Of a stretch of 64,000 nucleotides of DNA, positions 44,818-56,421 are shown one piece after another. The notes under the pieces were generated by a model, which worked only from the letters and a program-made list of their open reading frames with translations, did no database searches and was not told the DNA's origin. The DNA lies in NCBI GenBank assembly GCA_037176725.1, contig JAZBRS010000023.1:31491001-31555000 (forward strand), given 5' to 3'. Each line of letters begins with the position of its first letter. Within the stretch, counting starts at the first letter, position 1. The DNA is from Posidonia oceanica. Taxonomy: Eukaryota > Streptophyta > Magnoliopsida > Alismatales > Posidoniaceae. A program made the translations under genes and the position numbers.

Positions 44818-46734
44818 CTAGTATATCTGCAACTTGTGTTGTCCCGTCCTGGCCTCTTTCAACCTGTCTTTGAGGGCTAACCACATTATTTCTCCATTGT
44901 CATTTAGATCATATATTCTGTCTTTCAACACATAACATTCCTCAAGTGTATGCCCGTTTTTCTGGTGGTATGCACAGTGCTTGGACATGTTTGTGTTGGG
45001 AGCGTTTGGCTTTGGCACTGGGAGTTGCAAGTCCCCACTTTCGACCAGCATTCTGAAGAAGTCTGGGATTGTCTCTGGAAGTGGTGGGTAGCTCTGTCTT
45101 CTTGGTCCTCTAAGTGCCTGTGGTGGACGAACATTGTGGTAGTCCCTCTGCCCTTGCGGTGGTGCTTTGTATTGATTATTGCTCTGCCCCTATTAGGCAT
45201 TTATTAGGGAGTTAGAGTGCTGGGGTTGGAACTGTTGGAATGGCTGCCTCTGCTGTTCTACTTGTTGATATTGAGGCTGCTGGAAGTGTTGCCCTTTCCA
45301 TCCCCTTTGATTCTACGTGGTTAGCTGTGCCATACTGCCAGTGACACCTTCTATTGTATGCCTCGCAGTCTTCTTCCGGTTCTTTGCTTCGAGCTCTAGG
45401 AATGGCAGCTCTTCTCTGTTTCACATCACTTTGGCGGCCTGTTCATATAACTGCGGATAGGTGTGGAAGTCACCTACCAACAGTCCGGCCCTGAGTGCTC
45501 CTGTGGTATTTCTTGCAATTATCTCCACGGCTTGGCCTTCAGGTATGTAGCACTCTGACCGAGTGGCCATGTCCCTCCATCGGCTAGCGAAGGTGACGAA
45601 GTCCTTGTTTAGCCTCATCCTCTCAGTTGTGAGGTCGCCTGCAGTGGGTTTGTGTGGCACCCGTTGACTATACTGGTTTAGAAATTTTTCATCAATTATC
45701 GTAAAATCCTGGAGATCATAGGAAGTCAGGGTGTCAAACCACTTTAAGGCTTCTCCCTCAAGTGTCTTGAAGAAGAGGTATGTGGTGAGCCCGGCATCGT
45801 AACGGTACGGCAGAGTATCCATAGTGAAGGCAGCTATGTGATTCCTGGGATCCTCTGTTCCGTTATACCTCATCTTTGGCATTTTAAACCCTGGAGAAAG
45901 GGCAAAATGAGGGAACTTGGAGATGTCATAGCCGATGGGTGTCTTTGAAGTGACTCTAGCCTTTGTTAATGCTTCGGCGATCATCCTTTTGAGATCGGTC
46001 CCTGGTGCGGCGTATTGCCCCTAGCTCGGGTGCTGGTGTGTCTGTGGGAATGGTGGCAATGATGGGTTATGTTGTGGAGGAAGGAGGGACGACTGGGGTC
46101 GTGTAGGGTAGTATGATATGTTAATAGGAGGTTGTTGTGGATGGAAGAATGATGATGGAAGTGGAGTGGGGTAGTATTGCGTATTAGCGGGAGGTTGTGG
46201 TATGTATGGGGTTGTATATGTCGGAGTTGGATGGATATAAGGGTAGGTGGGCGCCGTGTGGTTCGGTGGATAGGAACCTTGGTTAGGGAAGGCAGGGTTT
46301 GGTATGGCATGCGTATAGACTGGTGTATGGAATAGGTGGTTGTGGTGTTCTTGGAGGGTGGAGGTTTGCAAGCTTATGTGCGTGAAGTGTTGTTGAGCCA
46401 GGGATTGCCGGACCTCGTAGGCCTCCTCCTCGGTTGGGTAGGAAGTAGTCACGTTTGGAGGCACGACGTTGGAAGTTGCCTCGGGATGTGTGAACTCGGG
46501 TGGGACGTTCCTTGTTTGGGACTGATCTGTCTCCCTTCCTTCTTCATTTGTATCAGTGTGGTAATCGAAGGGGATGGAGACGTGTGGGAATCTTCACCGG
46601 CCGGCAGCTCGTAGGAAGCCGGGGGTTCCTGGCCCTTCCGTCTGTGAGATTGAACCTCTGAAGAAGGATCCATCTAGGCCTAGGCATTGCTGTGCCATGG
46701 AGGTAGAGGTAGAAGACGTGCTCATGTGCTCCAT
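44818..46734 (-). pseudogene. Element B gag
   Basis: The likely start is ATG at 46734-46732 (MEHMST), right after a purine-rich leader. The order is a Pro/His/Tyr-rich N-terminal part (46464-46021), then the gag core (45984-45421: LTTYLFFKTLEGEALKWFDT, FVTFASRWRDMA), a Gln-rich spacer, and a zinc-finger-like CAYHQKNGHTLEEC (about 44976-44935). The whole lies in one frame with protease and RT. It is broken only by nonsense codons (ends at 46594, 46021, 45421, 44818 among others). Product: capsid/nucleocapsid precursor. Confidence 0.85.
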
Positions 46735-46862
46735 TTTTTTCTTTTTTTCCTTCTTTTTTTTTCTTCCCTTTTCTTTTCTTTCTTTCTTTCTCTTTTTCTT
46801 TTCTTCTTTTTTTCTTTCTTTCATTCTTTTTTTGTTTTGTAGTTTGTTTTTTTTTTTTTTTG
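46735..46862 (-). promoter_or_regulatory. Purine-rich (A/G) leader tract directly before B gag
   Basis: On the minus strand about 125 bases are almost only A and G and abut the gag start codon. Element F has a comparable tract shortly before its gag (61110-61266). A-rich leaders in plant RNA viruses can promote internal ribosome entry or poly(A)-binding protein recruitment. A role here is inference. Confidence 0.5.
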
Positions 46863-48125
46863 AGACTATTACAAACTGTTACAAGAAATCGAAGAAAAAG
46901 AAATTACAGACTCGATACGCTAATTAATATAGACTCAACTAAAATGGAAGCAAAATTAAAATGGTAAACAGCTCCTGCTTTGTTGTTCCTGCAACCTATC
47001 AACAGAGATACCTAGGTTCCTGCAAGCAAGGCACACCGAAGCGTCCTACCCTGTAGTCGCCTGTAGCTCAGGCGACCTAGCAGGTCGCCGGCTGACAGGG
47101 CGACTGAGCGAGGCGCCTTCCGAACAGGCGGCATAAGCTTCTGTTCTTCTGGCTACCAAGTTCTGTTCTGGACAGACCGCGCAACGAACAGGAAAAGAAA
47201 CGATACAGGTTTCAAGCAGATCGCTGTTTTTATTGTTTAAGTGATTTAGTTAATGGATCGATTAAACCTGCATGTGTTTATGTTGAATGGGATTCTTGCT
47301 CAAAGGTACCGCTCTCTGACCTTCTCTAGAGTCCACCAAGAGGGGCCTAGATGGGGGGCTTGTCTCTCTAAAGAGGGACCCTCCACCTAGGATTCTGTCC
47401 TTAGGCTCGGCACTTAATCAAACCACAAAATAATAAATAAACACAAAATATTAAAGCATAAAGTATCTACCAAGTCATAATATTGACTCAAGGAGGAAGA
47501 AGAGTCAATAATAAAACCTAGGACACCATCAGATCTTGATCCAACTATTACAATCAACACTGAGTATGAGAGAGTGACTTGCACTGGCCTGGGTTCGCTC
47601 AGGTTGATTGTTCTAGCTAGAGGAAGACTACCTCAAGGAACTTTGACTTTAATATAAAGCAATTAGTTTCCACCTTAAGAGTGGACACAAACAGATCTAA
47701 AAAACCGTTAAAAAGCTAAGAAAGTGGACAAGAATAGTTGTTTTTTATTTTTTTGCAACTGCAGATCCAAAAAAACAATACAAATTACACAAAAAACTAA
47801 TGATCTGCAGTAAAAACAAACTGGAATGAGTCGCCTGTTTGAATGGCGCCTCTGTCAGTCGCCTCCAGGAGGTGCTACTAGGACAGATGCTCCTCGGACA
47901 GGTGGCTCATAGCCACAGTCTTCTGACATCAGTAAAACAGTCCCAGCTGTTGGAGCTTTGGGTTTTACTGATGTCCGAAATAGAAAAAACGAGAATAAAG
48001 GTTTGGGGTGCCATGAAAACCTAAACGCACGGTTCCCTAACCGAAAACTACACTTTGATCTATGAAAATAAAAGGGGAAAGGAGGGATCAAACTTGCTTA
48101 CATAGCACGGGGGTTGGCTAAAGCC
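46863..48125 (-). other. Element B untranslated leader, possibly an intron
   Basis: No coding region is recognised. A donor-like CTAT|GTAAGCAAG lies at 48101 on the minus strand, 27 nt past the primer site. An acceptor-like TTTCTTGTAACAG ends at 46876, just before the purine tract. Short GTCGCC-type hairpins lie at about 47056-47137 and 47829-47875. ORFs at 47839-48091 are not supported. Confidence 0.45.
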
Positions 48126-48127
48126 AC

Positions 48128-48145
48128 GTCCCACTGTGATCGCTA
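48128..48145 (-). promoter_or_regulatory. Primer binding site of element B
   Basis: The minus strand reads TAGCGATCACAGTGGGAC five bases after the LTR end. It is nearly the same as the element F site TGGCGATCACGGTGGGAT (59796-59813), with TGG changed to TAG. The tRNA is uncertain; it is related in form to the tRNA-Arg type site of element A. Confidence 0.65.
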
Positions 48146-48150
48146 ATTTC

Positions 48151-49680
48151 TATAGTGTGGAATTTAGGGGGTGTTTTACGAAGATGTCGGCGCCTCCACA
48201 TACGTCATCAACTTTGTTGTGATCGCCACTCGCCTTTGGGTAGACAAGACACCTGGGGACAGATTATGAAGATGCGGGTCCTCAGACCACTAGATCGATG
48301 GCTAGATGTCGTCTAGTGGCTCCCTCGTGTTACGTAAGCTCTTTCCTTCCCGTCAAAACAAAATGACATAGATCTAGATTAGTTCAAGTGTAGTAGTCAG
48401 TAACAGAAATAAACGAAACAACATGACTAAAAAAAACAAATACTAACCGGGGGTTGTTCTCCGCATGCATATGCTATGGGTCCTATGCTAAGGCAAGTAA
48501 AAATGCGATGAAAAATTAGATTGGAGGAAGATACTCCCTTTCACCCTTATGCTGAATGCAATGAAGTTGAAAGGAGGCACGGTCAGAGCTCCGACTTAGC
48601 TGGTGATACTGGAATGAAGATGGGAATTGGGTTTCCTTCTTCTGAAAGGTGGGAGATAGGGCTTCTGGGTTGAAGGCTCTAGCTCTGGAAGGTGGAGACT
48701 TACCACTAACAGGGTGATTCCTCTCCTGGAAATCCCTCTCTCAAAAATTCCAACCCTCAAACCACTAGCCTAGGGGGTCTATTTATAGACTGTAGAGGGT
48801 GAGGACGGTTGGAGTTTAGGAAATTCTAGAAAAAGTGGCAGTTAGGGTTAGTCACCTGTTGAGTTGGCGACTAAGGCTAGCAACCGCCTAGTCAAAATGT
48901 GGGAAGACCTGGGAACAAGGCCACGACTATTAGTCGCCGATTGAGTTGGCGCCTAACGGTCGAGGGGGTCGTGGGAAATAACCATGGAAAAGCAGTTCAA
49001 AGGAGCCACGATCTTTAGTTGCCGGTTGAGCTGGCGCCTAATGATCGAGGATCGTGAGAGGTAACTGCTGCAGTTCCACAACCGCTCAGTCACCGGATGA
49101 GTTGGCGCCTGAGGGTTGAGGGGGGATCGTGGGAAACAACCGCTACAGTCCACGATCGCCCAGTCGCCGAGTTAGTTAGCGTCTAAGTGGGTTGCCTCCA
49201 CAGATGGCAGTTAAATTGGCCGCCTCTGCTGTTGGCAACTGACTTAGTCGCCTTTGTAGCTGGCAACTGCCCGAGTCGCCTCTCCAACTGGCAACTAGCT
49301 GAGTCGCCTCTCCAGCTGGCAACTAGTAAGCTTAGGTCATTTCTAGCCCTCCTTTCGAGTTTTGGCCAGAGAAAACAAGATAGAAAGCCGGGAAACTACA
49401 GATAGTCTATGAAATCAAGAAGGCATCTCTGTTAACTCAAATCTGCCACGAATCTGAGTAGAAGTAAAGGATACCCAGGGTACTTGGACTTGCCACGAGC
49501 CTAAGTGAGTCAGCTCTGCCACAGCCAACAACCTGAGTCTAGGTAGGATCAAGTGATGCTTTGAAGAAATCAAGGAACATCTGGAAGACGTGTTACCAAA
49601 ACTTAGGCACGAGATTTGGGATGCCTCAAGGTTTCTATCCTTAAGAGAATTCTCAGAAATTTGAAAATAGGATATCTACA
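48151..49680 (-). mobile_element. Element B 5' LTR
   Basis: Runs on the minus strand from TGTAGATATCC (49680) to ...CCACACTATA (48151), the terminal CA changed to TA. It matches 8484-9995 along its length, with the same TATA box (48780-48787) and the same hairpin array upstream of it (about 48845-49325). The flank ACTGC begins at 49681. Confidence 0.85.
48780..48787 (-). promoter_or_regulatory. TATA box of the B 5' LTR
   Basis: TATAAATA on the minus strand, same context as in the 3' LTR. Transcription of B would start about 30 bp to the left of it. Confidence 0.7.
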
Positions 49681-50295
49681 ACTGCCACTCTCTTTGGTTC
49701 GCTCAGCAAAAAAAGGAAGATGGGTGGAATGTGGCCGACCTTTTGTTGGGTTCTCCTCCACCGGGTATTGGCTCTGGCAAAGCTAACCAAGTGGTAGGAG
49801 GTGGCAGGAGGTGACAGAGGTCGGCAACGATCGACAACGGCCATGCAGGAAAATTCAAGTAGTGGCCTAAGTTGCAGAAAGTCGCCGCTCCTAGTGGCGC
49901 CAAACCCAGTTGCCGTTTAGAGTGGCAACGGGTCTTGTTGCCGCTTAGAGTGGCAATGGGTCTAGTCGCTGCTGAGAGTGGCGACAGAGCATGCAACCTA
50001 GTGGATTGGGCCTGTGCAGTGAAACCCAGGCCCACTGCCTTGTCCTTGAACCACCAATGGGTTTTTGGCTTTGTGAGGGCTTGTGGTGTTAGGTTTTGGA
50101 TAATTGGAAAGTTTGGGTTGGTTTTGGGTTGGTTTTGAGAGTTTAATTCAGGATTTGGGTTGGTTTAGGGTTTAAGATAGGGTTTGGGTTGGTTTTGGGT
50201 TTAAGTCAGGGTTTGGGTTGGTTTTGGTCCACCGCTTCTGAGCTCGTTCCTCTAAGTGAAATCCACCGACTGGGTGTCAAAATGGGGTGTCTATA
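49681..50295 (-). mobile_element. Element E, 5' part of its split 3' LTR
   Basis: The minus strand opens TATAGACACCCCATTTTGAC at 50295, the family A opening with one change. It continues through 'aacccaaacc' words to the point where element B is inserted, the rest being at 6477-8483. GTCGCC-type hairpins occur at 49882-49993. On its internal side a purine tract (minus strand AGGAAGGGACATC) shows it is the 3' LTR of a minus-oriented element lying to the right. Confidence 0.7.
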
Positions 50296-53200
50296 GATGT
50301 CCCTTCCTGAGCGAGGTCAAGCGTAGCGAGACCGTGGCTCAAGGTAGACAAGACACTCTTTTTGACACCGGTAGGAGGCTAATGTTACTGTTGGTGTGAG
50401 CCACTTATTCGGTGGATACACCGAAGATCGTGACTCGTTGCCTCAATGTGGATGCAAATGCGAACACTAGGATACGGTGCCAATGCAAAGGCTAGTGTGC
50501 GATGATATTGCTGATGTGATGCTTACGCTAATGCTCATTGCGCTGTACCCCACTGGGGGGAATGCGGGCGATGCATGCACGTGATGATGTGGCAGAAAAT
50601 GCAATGCAAAAGGTCACTGGGCAATGCAAAGGAATGTCGGATGACAAAGTACGCTGAGCGGTGTACAACTCTAGCGTAGGGGTGCCATTTGCCAAGGTTT
50701 GCTTGAGGTGAAGGCGATGCAGATACTGAAAATAAGATGCTGGGGATGTGCATGCGATGGCGGGCATGTAATGCCAAGGAGGCGATCCTGGTCGTGCATG
50801 TCGCAGGTGTCATCTTAAGTGGGCTGGCTATAAAAGCCGCGGAATGCTAAAGATACCACTGTAAGCAATGCGTGAGCCAGGGGTTCGATTCCTGAGCACG
50901 CAATGTCCGGGAAAGCAGAATGCGGGAGTTGGTGTGATGACTACAGGGAGTAGCAGTGCAATGAGAATGCAATGTAATACGATGTTATGTACTAAAATAC
51001 AGTGTATATACAGTGTGATGCCGGGCACGCGAAACTGAGAAAACGATCCTAGTCACGCACTACCGTGGGTGCCATCCAAAGTAGGCAAGCTGCGCAGAGT
51101 TGCGAATGCTGAGGATGCTACCTTAAGCAATACGCGAACCAGGGGTTCGAATCCTAGGTGTGCGATGTCCATGTGATGATGAGATGCAATACTAGTACTG
51201 ACTCTACTGGGGACACATGGAAGGTACATGATGACATGCAATGAGATGCTATGATATGCAACAGAATGCTATTACGCTACATGACGAAGGAGTGATAAGT
51301 TAACGGACCTATCGCCGGATAGTTTAGGGATTATCAGCCCTGTGAGGAGTTGACAGACTCATCACCGGATAGTCAGGGATTATTGGCCCGATGAGGAGTT
51401 AACGGACTCATCACCGGATAGTTAGGGCTATCAGCCCAATGAGGAGTTAACAGACTCATCACCGGATAGTTAGGGCTATCAGCCCAATGAGGAGTTAACG
51501 TACTCATCACTGGATAGTTAGGGCTATCAGCCCGATGAGGAGTTAACGGACTCATCACTGGATAGTTTGGGCTATCAGCCCGAATGAGGGTGGGATGATA
51601 CCAACGGGGTGCAAAAATGCACCTGTTATCGAGGGCGATGACAGGCCAGCGAGTCTATCAGGCAAGAGAGGTGATGACAAGTCGGATGACTTGTAACCAT
51701 GAATGCAAAGCAAATACCATACTCGAAGGTGTGGCAGAGGTCCGTAGACGCTCCTGTAACAGTTAGGGATGTTAGCCCGAATGCAGATGGAAATGTGATA
51801 CCATGGAGCAGCAAAAAATGATGCCCCTGGTATCGATGAAAAATATCAGGAGACAGTCGAAGCGCCCTTGGCATCGAAATGCTAAGTGGAGACATAACTA
51901 ACGTGTTTGCCAACCGAGTAGTTAGGGATACCAGCTTGGTGATGAGTTGACGGACTCATTGCCGGATAGTTAGGGGTATCAGCCCGATGAGGAGTTAACG
52001 GACTCATCACTAGATAGTTACGGCTATCAGCCCGATGAGGAGTTAACGGAATCATCACCGGATAGTTAGGGCTATCAGCCCGATGAGGAGTTAACAGACT
52101 CATCACCTTATAGTTAGGGCTATCAACCCGATGAGGAGTTAACAGACTCATCACCGGATAGTTAGGGCTATTAGCCCAAATGAGGTTGGAAAGTGGTGGG
52201 AATACCGAACTGGAAGGTGCGGCAGAGGTCTGTAGACCATCCCGCGACAGTTGGGGATGTTAGCCCAATGAGGGTGGGATGATACTAAAGGGGTGCAAAA
52301 ATGCACCTGGTATCGAGGGCGGTGATAGGCCAGTGAGTCTGTCAGGCAAGAGAGGTGATAACAAGTCGGATGACTTGTAACCATGAATGCAAAGGGAATA
52401 CCATACCCAAAGGTGTGGCAGAGGTCTGTAGATGGTCCCGTAACAGTTAGGGATGTCAGCCCGGATGCAGATGGAAATGTGATACCATGGGGCAGCAAAA
52501 AAGATGCCCCTGGTATCGGTGAAAGATACCAGCGGACAACCGAAGCGCCCTTGGCATCAAAATGCAAAGTGGAGACAAAACTAATGTGTTTGCCAACCGA
52601 GTAGTTAGGGGTACCAGCCCGGTGAGGAGTTAACGGACTAATCACCGGATAGTTAGGGGTATCAGCCCATGGGTGACATTTTAATGGGTGTCAACCAGGC
52701 AGTTAGGGCTGCTAGCCCGATGAAGGGAGGATGGATGTAAGGGCTCACCGTGCGGGATGTGCAATGCCAGTGGGGAATGCAATGGGTAAATGCAAGAGAA
52801 AATACAGGGGCCCATCGTGGTGGGTGTGCAATGGTCTCAGAGTGGGCATGCGATGTAGCGTCATGGGGTGACAAATGATGGACATACCGATCATCAAGGA
52901 CCTCCCAACGCAGTGGGCGGCAAAATTTTGAAAAGCGCGGAGTCTCTAAGCGAGAGTCAGGCAAAAAGTACTTGTCTTTGACTTCGGTTTTTGAAAACAG
53001 GGAGAAGGAAAAATAGATTATTACAACGCTTATGTTTTTGGTAGCTTTGGATTCAAAGCAGCTATTTGGTGAGAGGATGCTTCTGCACTTTCTAACTTAG
53101 GGGATTCTCGATCCTCAAGCTACACCATGTCGAGTTGTGGTCAGTGGCTCTCTTTGACCTCCTGGTATCAGGGAATAAAGGTGCGCCAAGTGGGATCTCG

Positions 53201-54613
53201 TTGATGGGCGAGAGTCCCTGCACCTCAGTCACATACTTAGGGGTGCACCCTGGGCCTTTTGCAGCCGCGATGTCCATCAGAACATGCAATTGCGCAAACG
53301 CCCTAATTGGTTCGGGCATTCTTTAACCTCCTAGTATCAGGGTATAGAGGTGCGCCAGGTGGGATATCGCTGATGGGACAGAGTCCCTACACCTCAGTTA
53401 CGATGTTCTCATTCTTAGCTCGGGATGAGGCCTCAGCTTTGCAAAACATAGCCTTTAGCTGCATGTGGGTAGCAGAAGCGTTGGATGTACTTTATAGCCT
53501 CCGTCTTAATTCCTCGGGGACTAGCTATCGCAATTGACGCTCTCGGGTTGATTTTTCTTTTCCCCTCTTGAGTGACTGGAGTTGCATCTAGCCTAGCAAG
53601 GAGGTAGAATTGTTGTTTGCACAAGGCATTGGAGCGTGCTGCTTCGCTCGGAGGGTGGGGCCAAGTCCTCCTGATAATGTTTCCCATGCAGTTGGCGATG
53701 TGGTGCTTGGAGTTGAAAGTTGAGGGGGCTTCGATGCTTGTCCGAGTCACTCCTCTCATGGGCGTCTTCTTTCTTCAACTTCTTTCTTCATTTTTTCTTT
53801 TATGCCTAGCATGCATATCTTGTTATCATTTTTTTTCTCACATGATCTCAATTCTTTTGGATATGCATGTCTTCGCCCTCTTGGGGTAGCGGTCCCTAGT
53901 GAGGAGTTAAGAGTTCGACTGGTCGGCAAACACCTTCAGCTTCTACTGTGTGTATTCGTAGCCTCTGGCTATGCTCTACTCTGCTTTGGTCCTCTCCATG
54001 TCTGGTGGACTCTCTTGATTGGATTGACCTCACTTTTGGAGATTTGAGCTCAACGAGATGCTCTGTTCTGCTCTAAGTCTCACTCTGTAGCCACATACAA
54101 TGAGATGGCACTGCTCGAGTGAGTTCTATCTGAGATTGTCGATGCTTGATATCCTCTTGGCGCTGCTTGTTTGTCTAAAGCCGGGTTTTTGATTATACAA
54201 ATGTTTGTGGGTTTTGTATATTTTAGAAAAGGAAAAGACAAACATATTGTTCATGAGTTTTGTATTTTTTATGATTTTTCGGGTTTAGGAAAACATAAAA
54301 AAGGGAAAACCAGCAGAAAGGGAAAACATGTTTTTGTTGTTGTTGATTTTTTCGATTTTTTTTCCGGTGTTTTCCAAGATGCAGGAAATGATATGTACAT
54401 GCAGGAAGTGATATGAAGTGATATGTACATGTAGGAAGTGATATGAAGTGATATGTATGTGTAGGAAGTGATATGCATGTTTTTGGGTTTTGATGGATTT
54501 TATATTTTTATGGGTTTTCCGATAGGCAAGAAAACGCAAAACAAAATGGAAATAAAATAAAGCAAGACAGGAAAGAAAAGGCTAAGGTAAGAGGGACTCA
54601 CCTATCAGCAACC
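50296..54613 (-). mobile_element. Element E internal region without recognisable pol
   Basis: Between the polypurine tract and the gag end I find no RT, RNase H or integrase motif on either strand. The region holds tandem repeats (51290-52680), a two-copy repeat at 53145-53225 and 53315-53400 (CTCCTGGTATCAGGG-like starts), and T-rich sequence with a 'gaagtgatatgNatgt' repeat (54375-54480). A donor-like ATAG|GTGAGTCC on the minus strand near 54604 follows the gag remnant. A gag-only, non-autonomous element or a pol-deleted one would both fit. Confidence 0.5.
51290..52680. repeat. 48-bp repeats with an internal GGGCTATCAGCCC hairpin, plus a larger duplication
   Basis: The unit GATAGTTAGGGCTATCAGCC followed by CGATGAGGAGTTAACGGACT and CATCACCG is 48 bp. 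It is repeated about five times at 51310-51580, five times at 51920-52180 and again at 52600-52660. The blocks between (51585-51900 and 52260-52580) are themselves copies of each other. On the minus strand the unit reads as 16 codons (SPLTPHRADSPNYPVM), so frames stay open; they are not taken as genes. Confidence 0.85.
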
Positions 54614-54834
54614 TCAGGATGGAGGTGCTAGGTCCATTTCTACGTTGCTGGCGCTGTTGACGGGGTCTGCTGTCGACACCGCCGATGCGTCTCCGAGCGT
54701 CCCTCGGGTGAGCAAGGAAAGGTGGGAAAAGGAGATTGCGCCGATGGTATCGAAAGGATCCACTGGGGCGGAGCTAGACTCAGAGAAGGCTGGAGTGAGG
54801 GAGAAGACCCCCGAGGTTTCGACATCTTCGGTGC
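54614..54834 (-). pseudogene. Element E gag, C-terminal remnant left of the solo LTR
   Basis: The minus frame TEDVETSGVFSLTPAF continues from the gag fragment at 56422 when the solo LTR and one GGTGC copy are removed. It is acidic and Ser-rich with no further domain. It ends near a possible splice donor at about 54604. Confidence 0.55.
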
Positions 54835-56421
54835 TGTAGATATCCCATTTTCGCATTTCTGAGAGTTCTTAGAGGATAGGAACCAACTAGGCGCCCCATA
54901 TCACACAACTAAGGCTTAATAACACATTTTCCAGATTTTCCATGATTTGTTTAAAGCATCGCTTGATTTTACTTGACTCAAGGTTATTAGCTGTGGCATA
55001 GCTAACGCACTCAGACTCGTGGCAAGTCTGAGTACCTCGAGTATCCTTTATTCCTACTCAGATCAGTGGCAGATTTGAGTTAAAGAAGATGTTTTTATGA
55101 TTTCATGAGATCTCTGAAGTTTTTCGGGCTTTTATCATGTTTCTTTGGATTAACTTAAAAGACAGGGTTAAAAATGCAAAAGACCTAGCTAGTTGCCTCC
55201 CAGAGCGGCAACACACCCAAGCGCCACTCAGATAGGCGACTGGAATGTGAAGGCGCCTCTGAGACAAGTGACTAGCATCATACCTCTCTCTAGCTTAATA
55301 TCAATATCCTGGGCGTTAATATAATATACGGGAATTTAATAAGCTATTATAACATTTTTTCGTAAATTATTGATATTTATATGATTTTCTAGCATTTAAT
55401 ATATGGTATAACACATATATCATATAAAATAAATAATCAAAGAACAATCTAGAAAATCCTAGGTGGCTTCAAATAAATATCTTGATTTTTAACACGTTTT
55501 AATGTGCTAATCCAATCCCTCAAAATCAGAAACCAATCCCTTAAAATACTAAAAATCAGAAACAAATATTTTAGTTGCCTGGAATAGTGCAGCAGTTAGG
55601 CGCCACTATGCGGCAACTAGCTGACGTGGACTTCGTTTGACCTGCTCTTACAGAATTTCCCCGGCATTTCCACGATCTTTTCAGGAGATAGTTGTGCTAG
55701 TCGCCTGCCTAGACGGCTACTAGCCATAAATATCAGTTCCCTTCTAGAAGCTTCTAGAACCTTCCTAGGTCTAAGCTACCCATGTCCCACGAACCTATAA
55801 ATAAGCTTCGTGAGTCAGTGCTCGGGAGGTGGTGAATTTTAGGGTTTGAAAGGGATTTTTAGGGTTTAAGGAGGCCAAATAGAGAGAGAGCTACATCTTC
55901 AAGAGAGAAACCCTAGCCTCCATTATCGATCCCAGAGATCACCACATCCCAACCTAGATCCTCGAGATCTTGAGCCTAGCCGAAGCTTCGACCGTGCCTC
56001 CGTTTCCTCATTCCACTGCATACAGCACGAGGGTGAAGGGAGTATCTTCTTCCAATCTACTATTTCATTTCATATTGCATTCCCTAAATTAGGACCCATA
56101 GCATAAGCATGCGGGGAACAACCCCCGGTTAGTATTAGATTTATTTATTTCTATTATTCTCTATTTTTCTTTTGTTATCATTTACTACACACGAACTTAC
56201 CTAGATCTATCTTTATTTGTTTTGAAGGAAAGGAATACGCTCACGTAACACAAGGAAGCCATTGGACGACATCCTGCCGCCGATCCAGTGAGTCGAGTAC
56301 CCACATCATCTACATCTCCCTAGGCGCCTTGTCTGCCCATTGACGAGTGGCGATCACAATAAGTTGATAACGTTGCGGAAGCGTCATCATTTTCATATAC
56401 ACCCCCAAATCCACATCCACA
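54835..56421 (+). mobile_element. Solo LTR of B type inside element E gag
   Basis: The ends are TGTAGATATCCC and AAATCCACATCCACA, flanked by a perfect GGTGC duplication (54830-54834 and 56422-56426). It is the same family as the B LTRs but opposite in direction and more diverged. GTCGCC/GTTGCC hairpins lie at about 55188-55270, 55573-55620 and 55699-55727, upstream of the TATA box. Confidence 0.9.
55796..55803 (+). promoter_or_regulatory. TATA box of the solo B-type LTR
   Basis: TATAAATA in the context CCTATAAATAAG, at the place corresponding to the TATA boxes of the two B LTRs. Confidence 0.7.

Noticed and set aside
50831..50843. TATA-like palindrome GGCTATAAAAGCC
   Set aside because: Lies in the interior of element E, not in an LTR, with no hairpin array or transcript evidence near it.
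50860..51170. tRNA gene suggested by GGTTCGAATCC-like T-arm words at about 50880 and 51143
   Set aside because: No D-arm, anticodon arm or acceptor pairing found around either; the two sites are copies of one repeat.
51373..52154. Repeat protein of 16-residue units on the minus strand
   Set aside because: Frames are short, interrupted between groups and start at internal Met of the repeat; explained by the 48-bp repeat.
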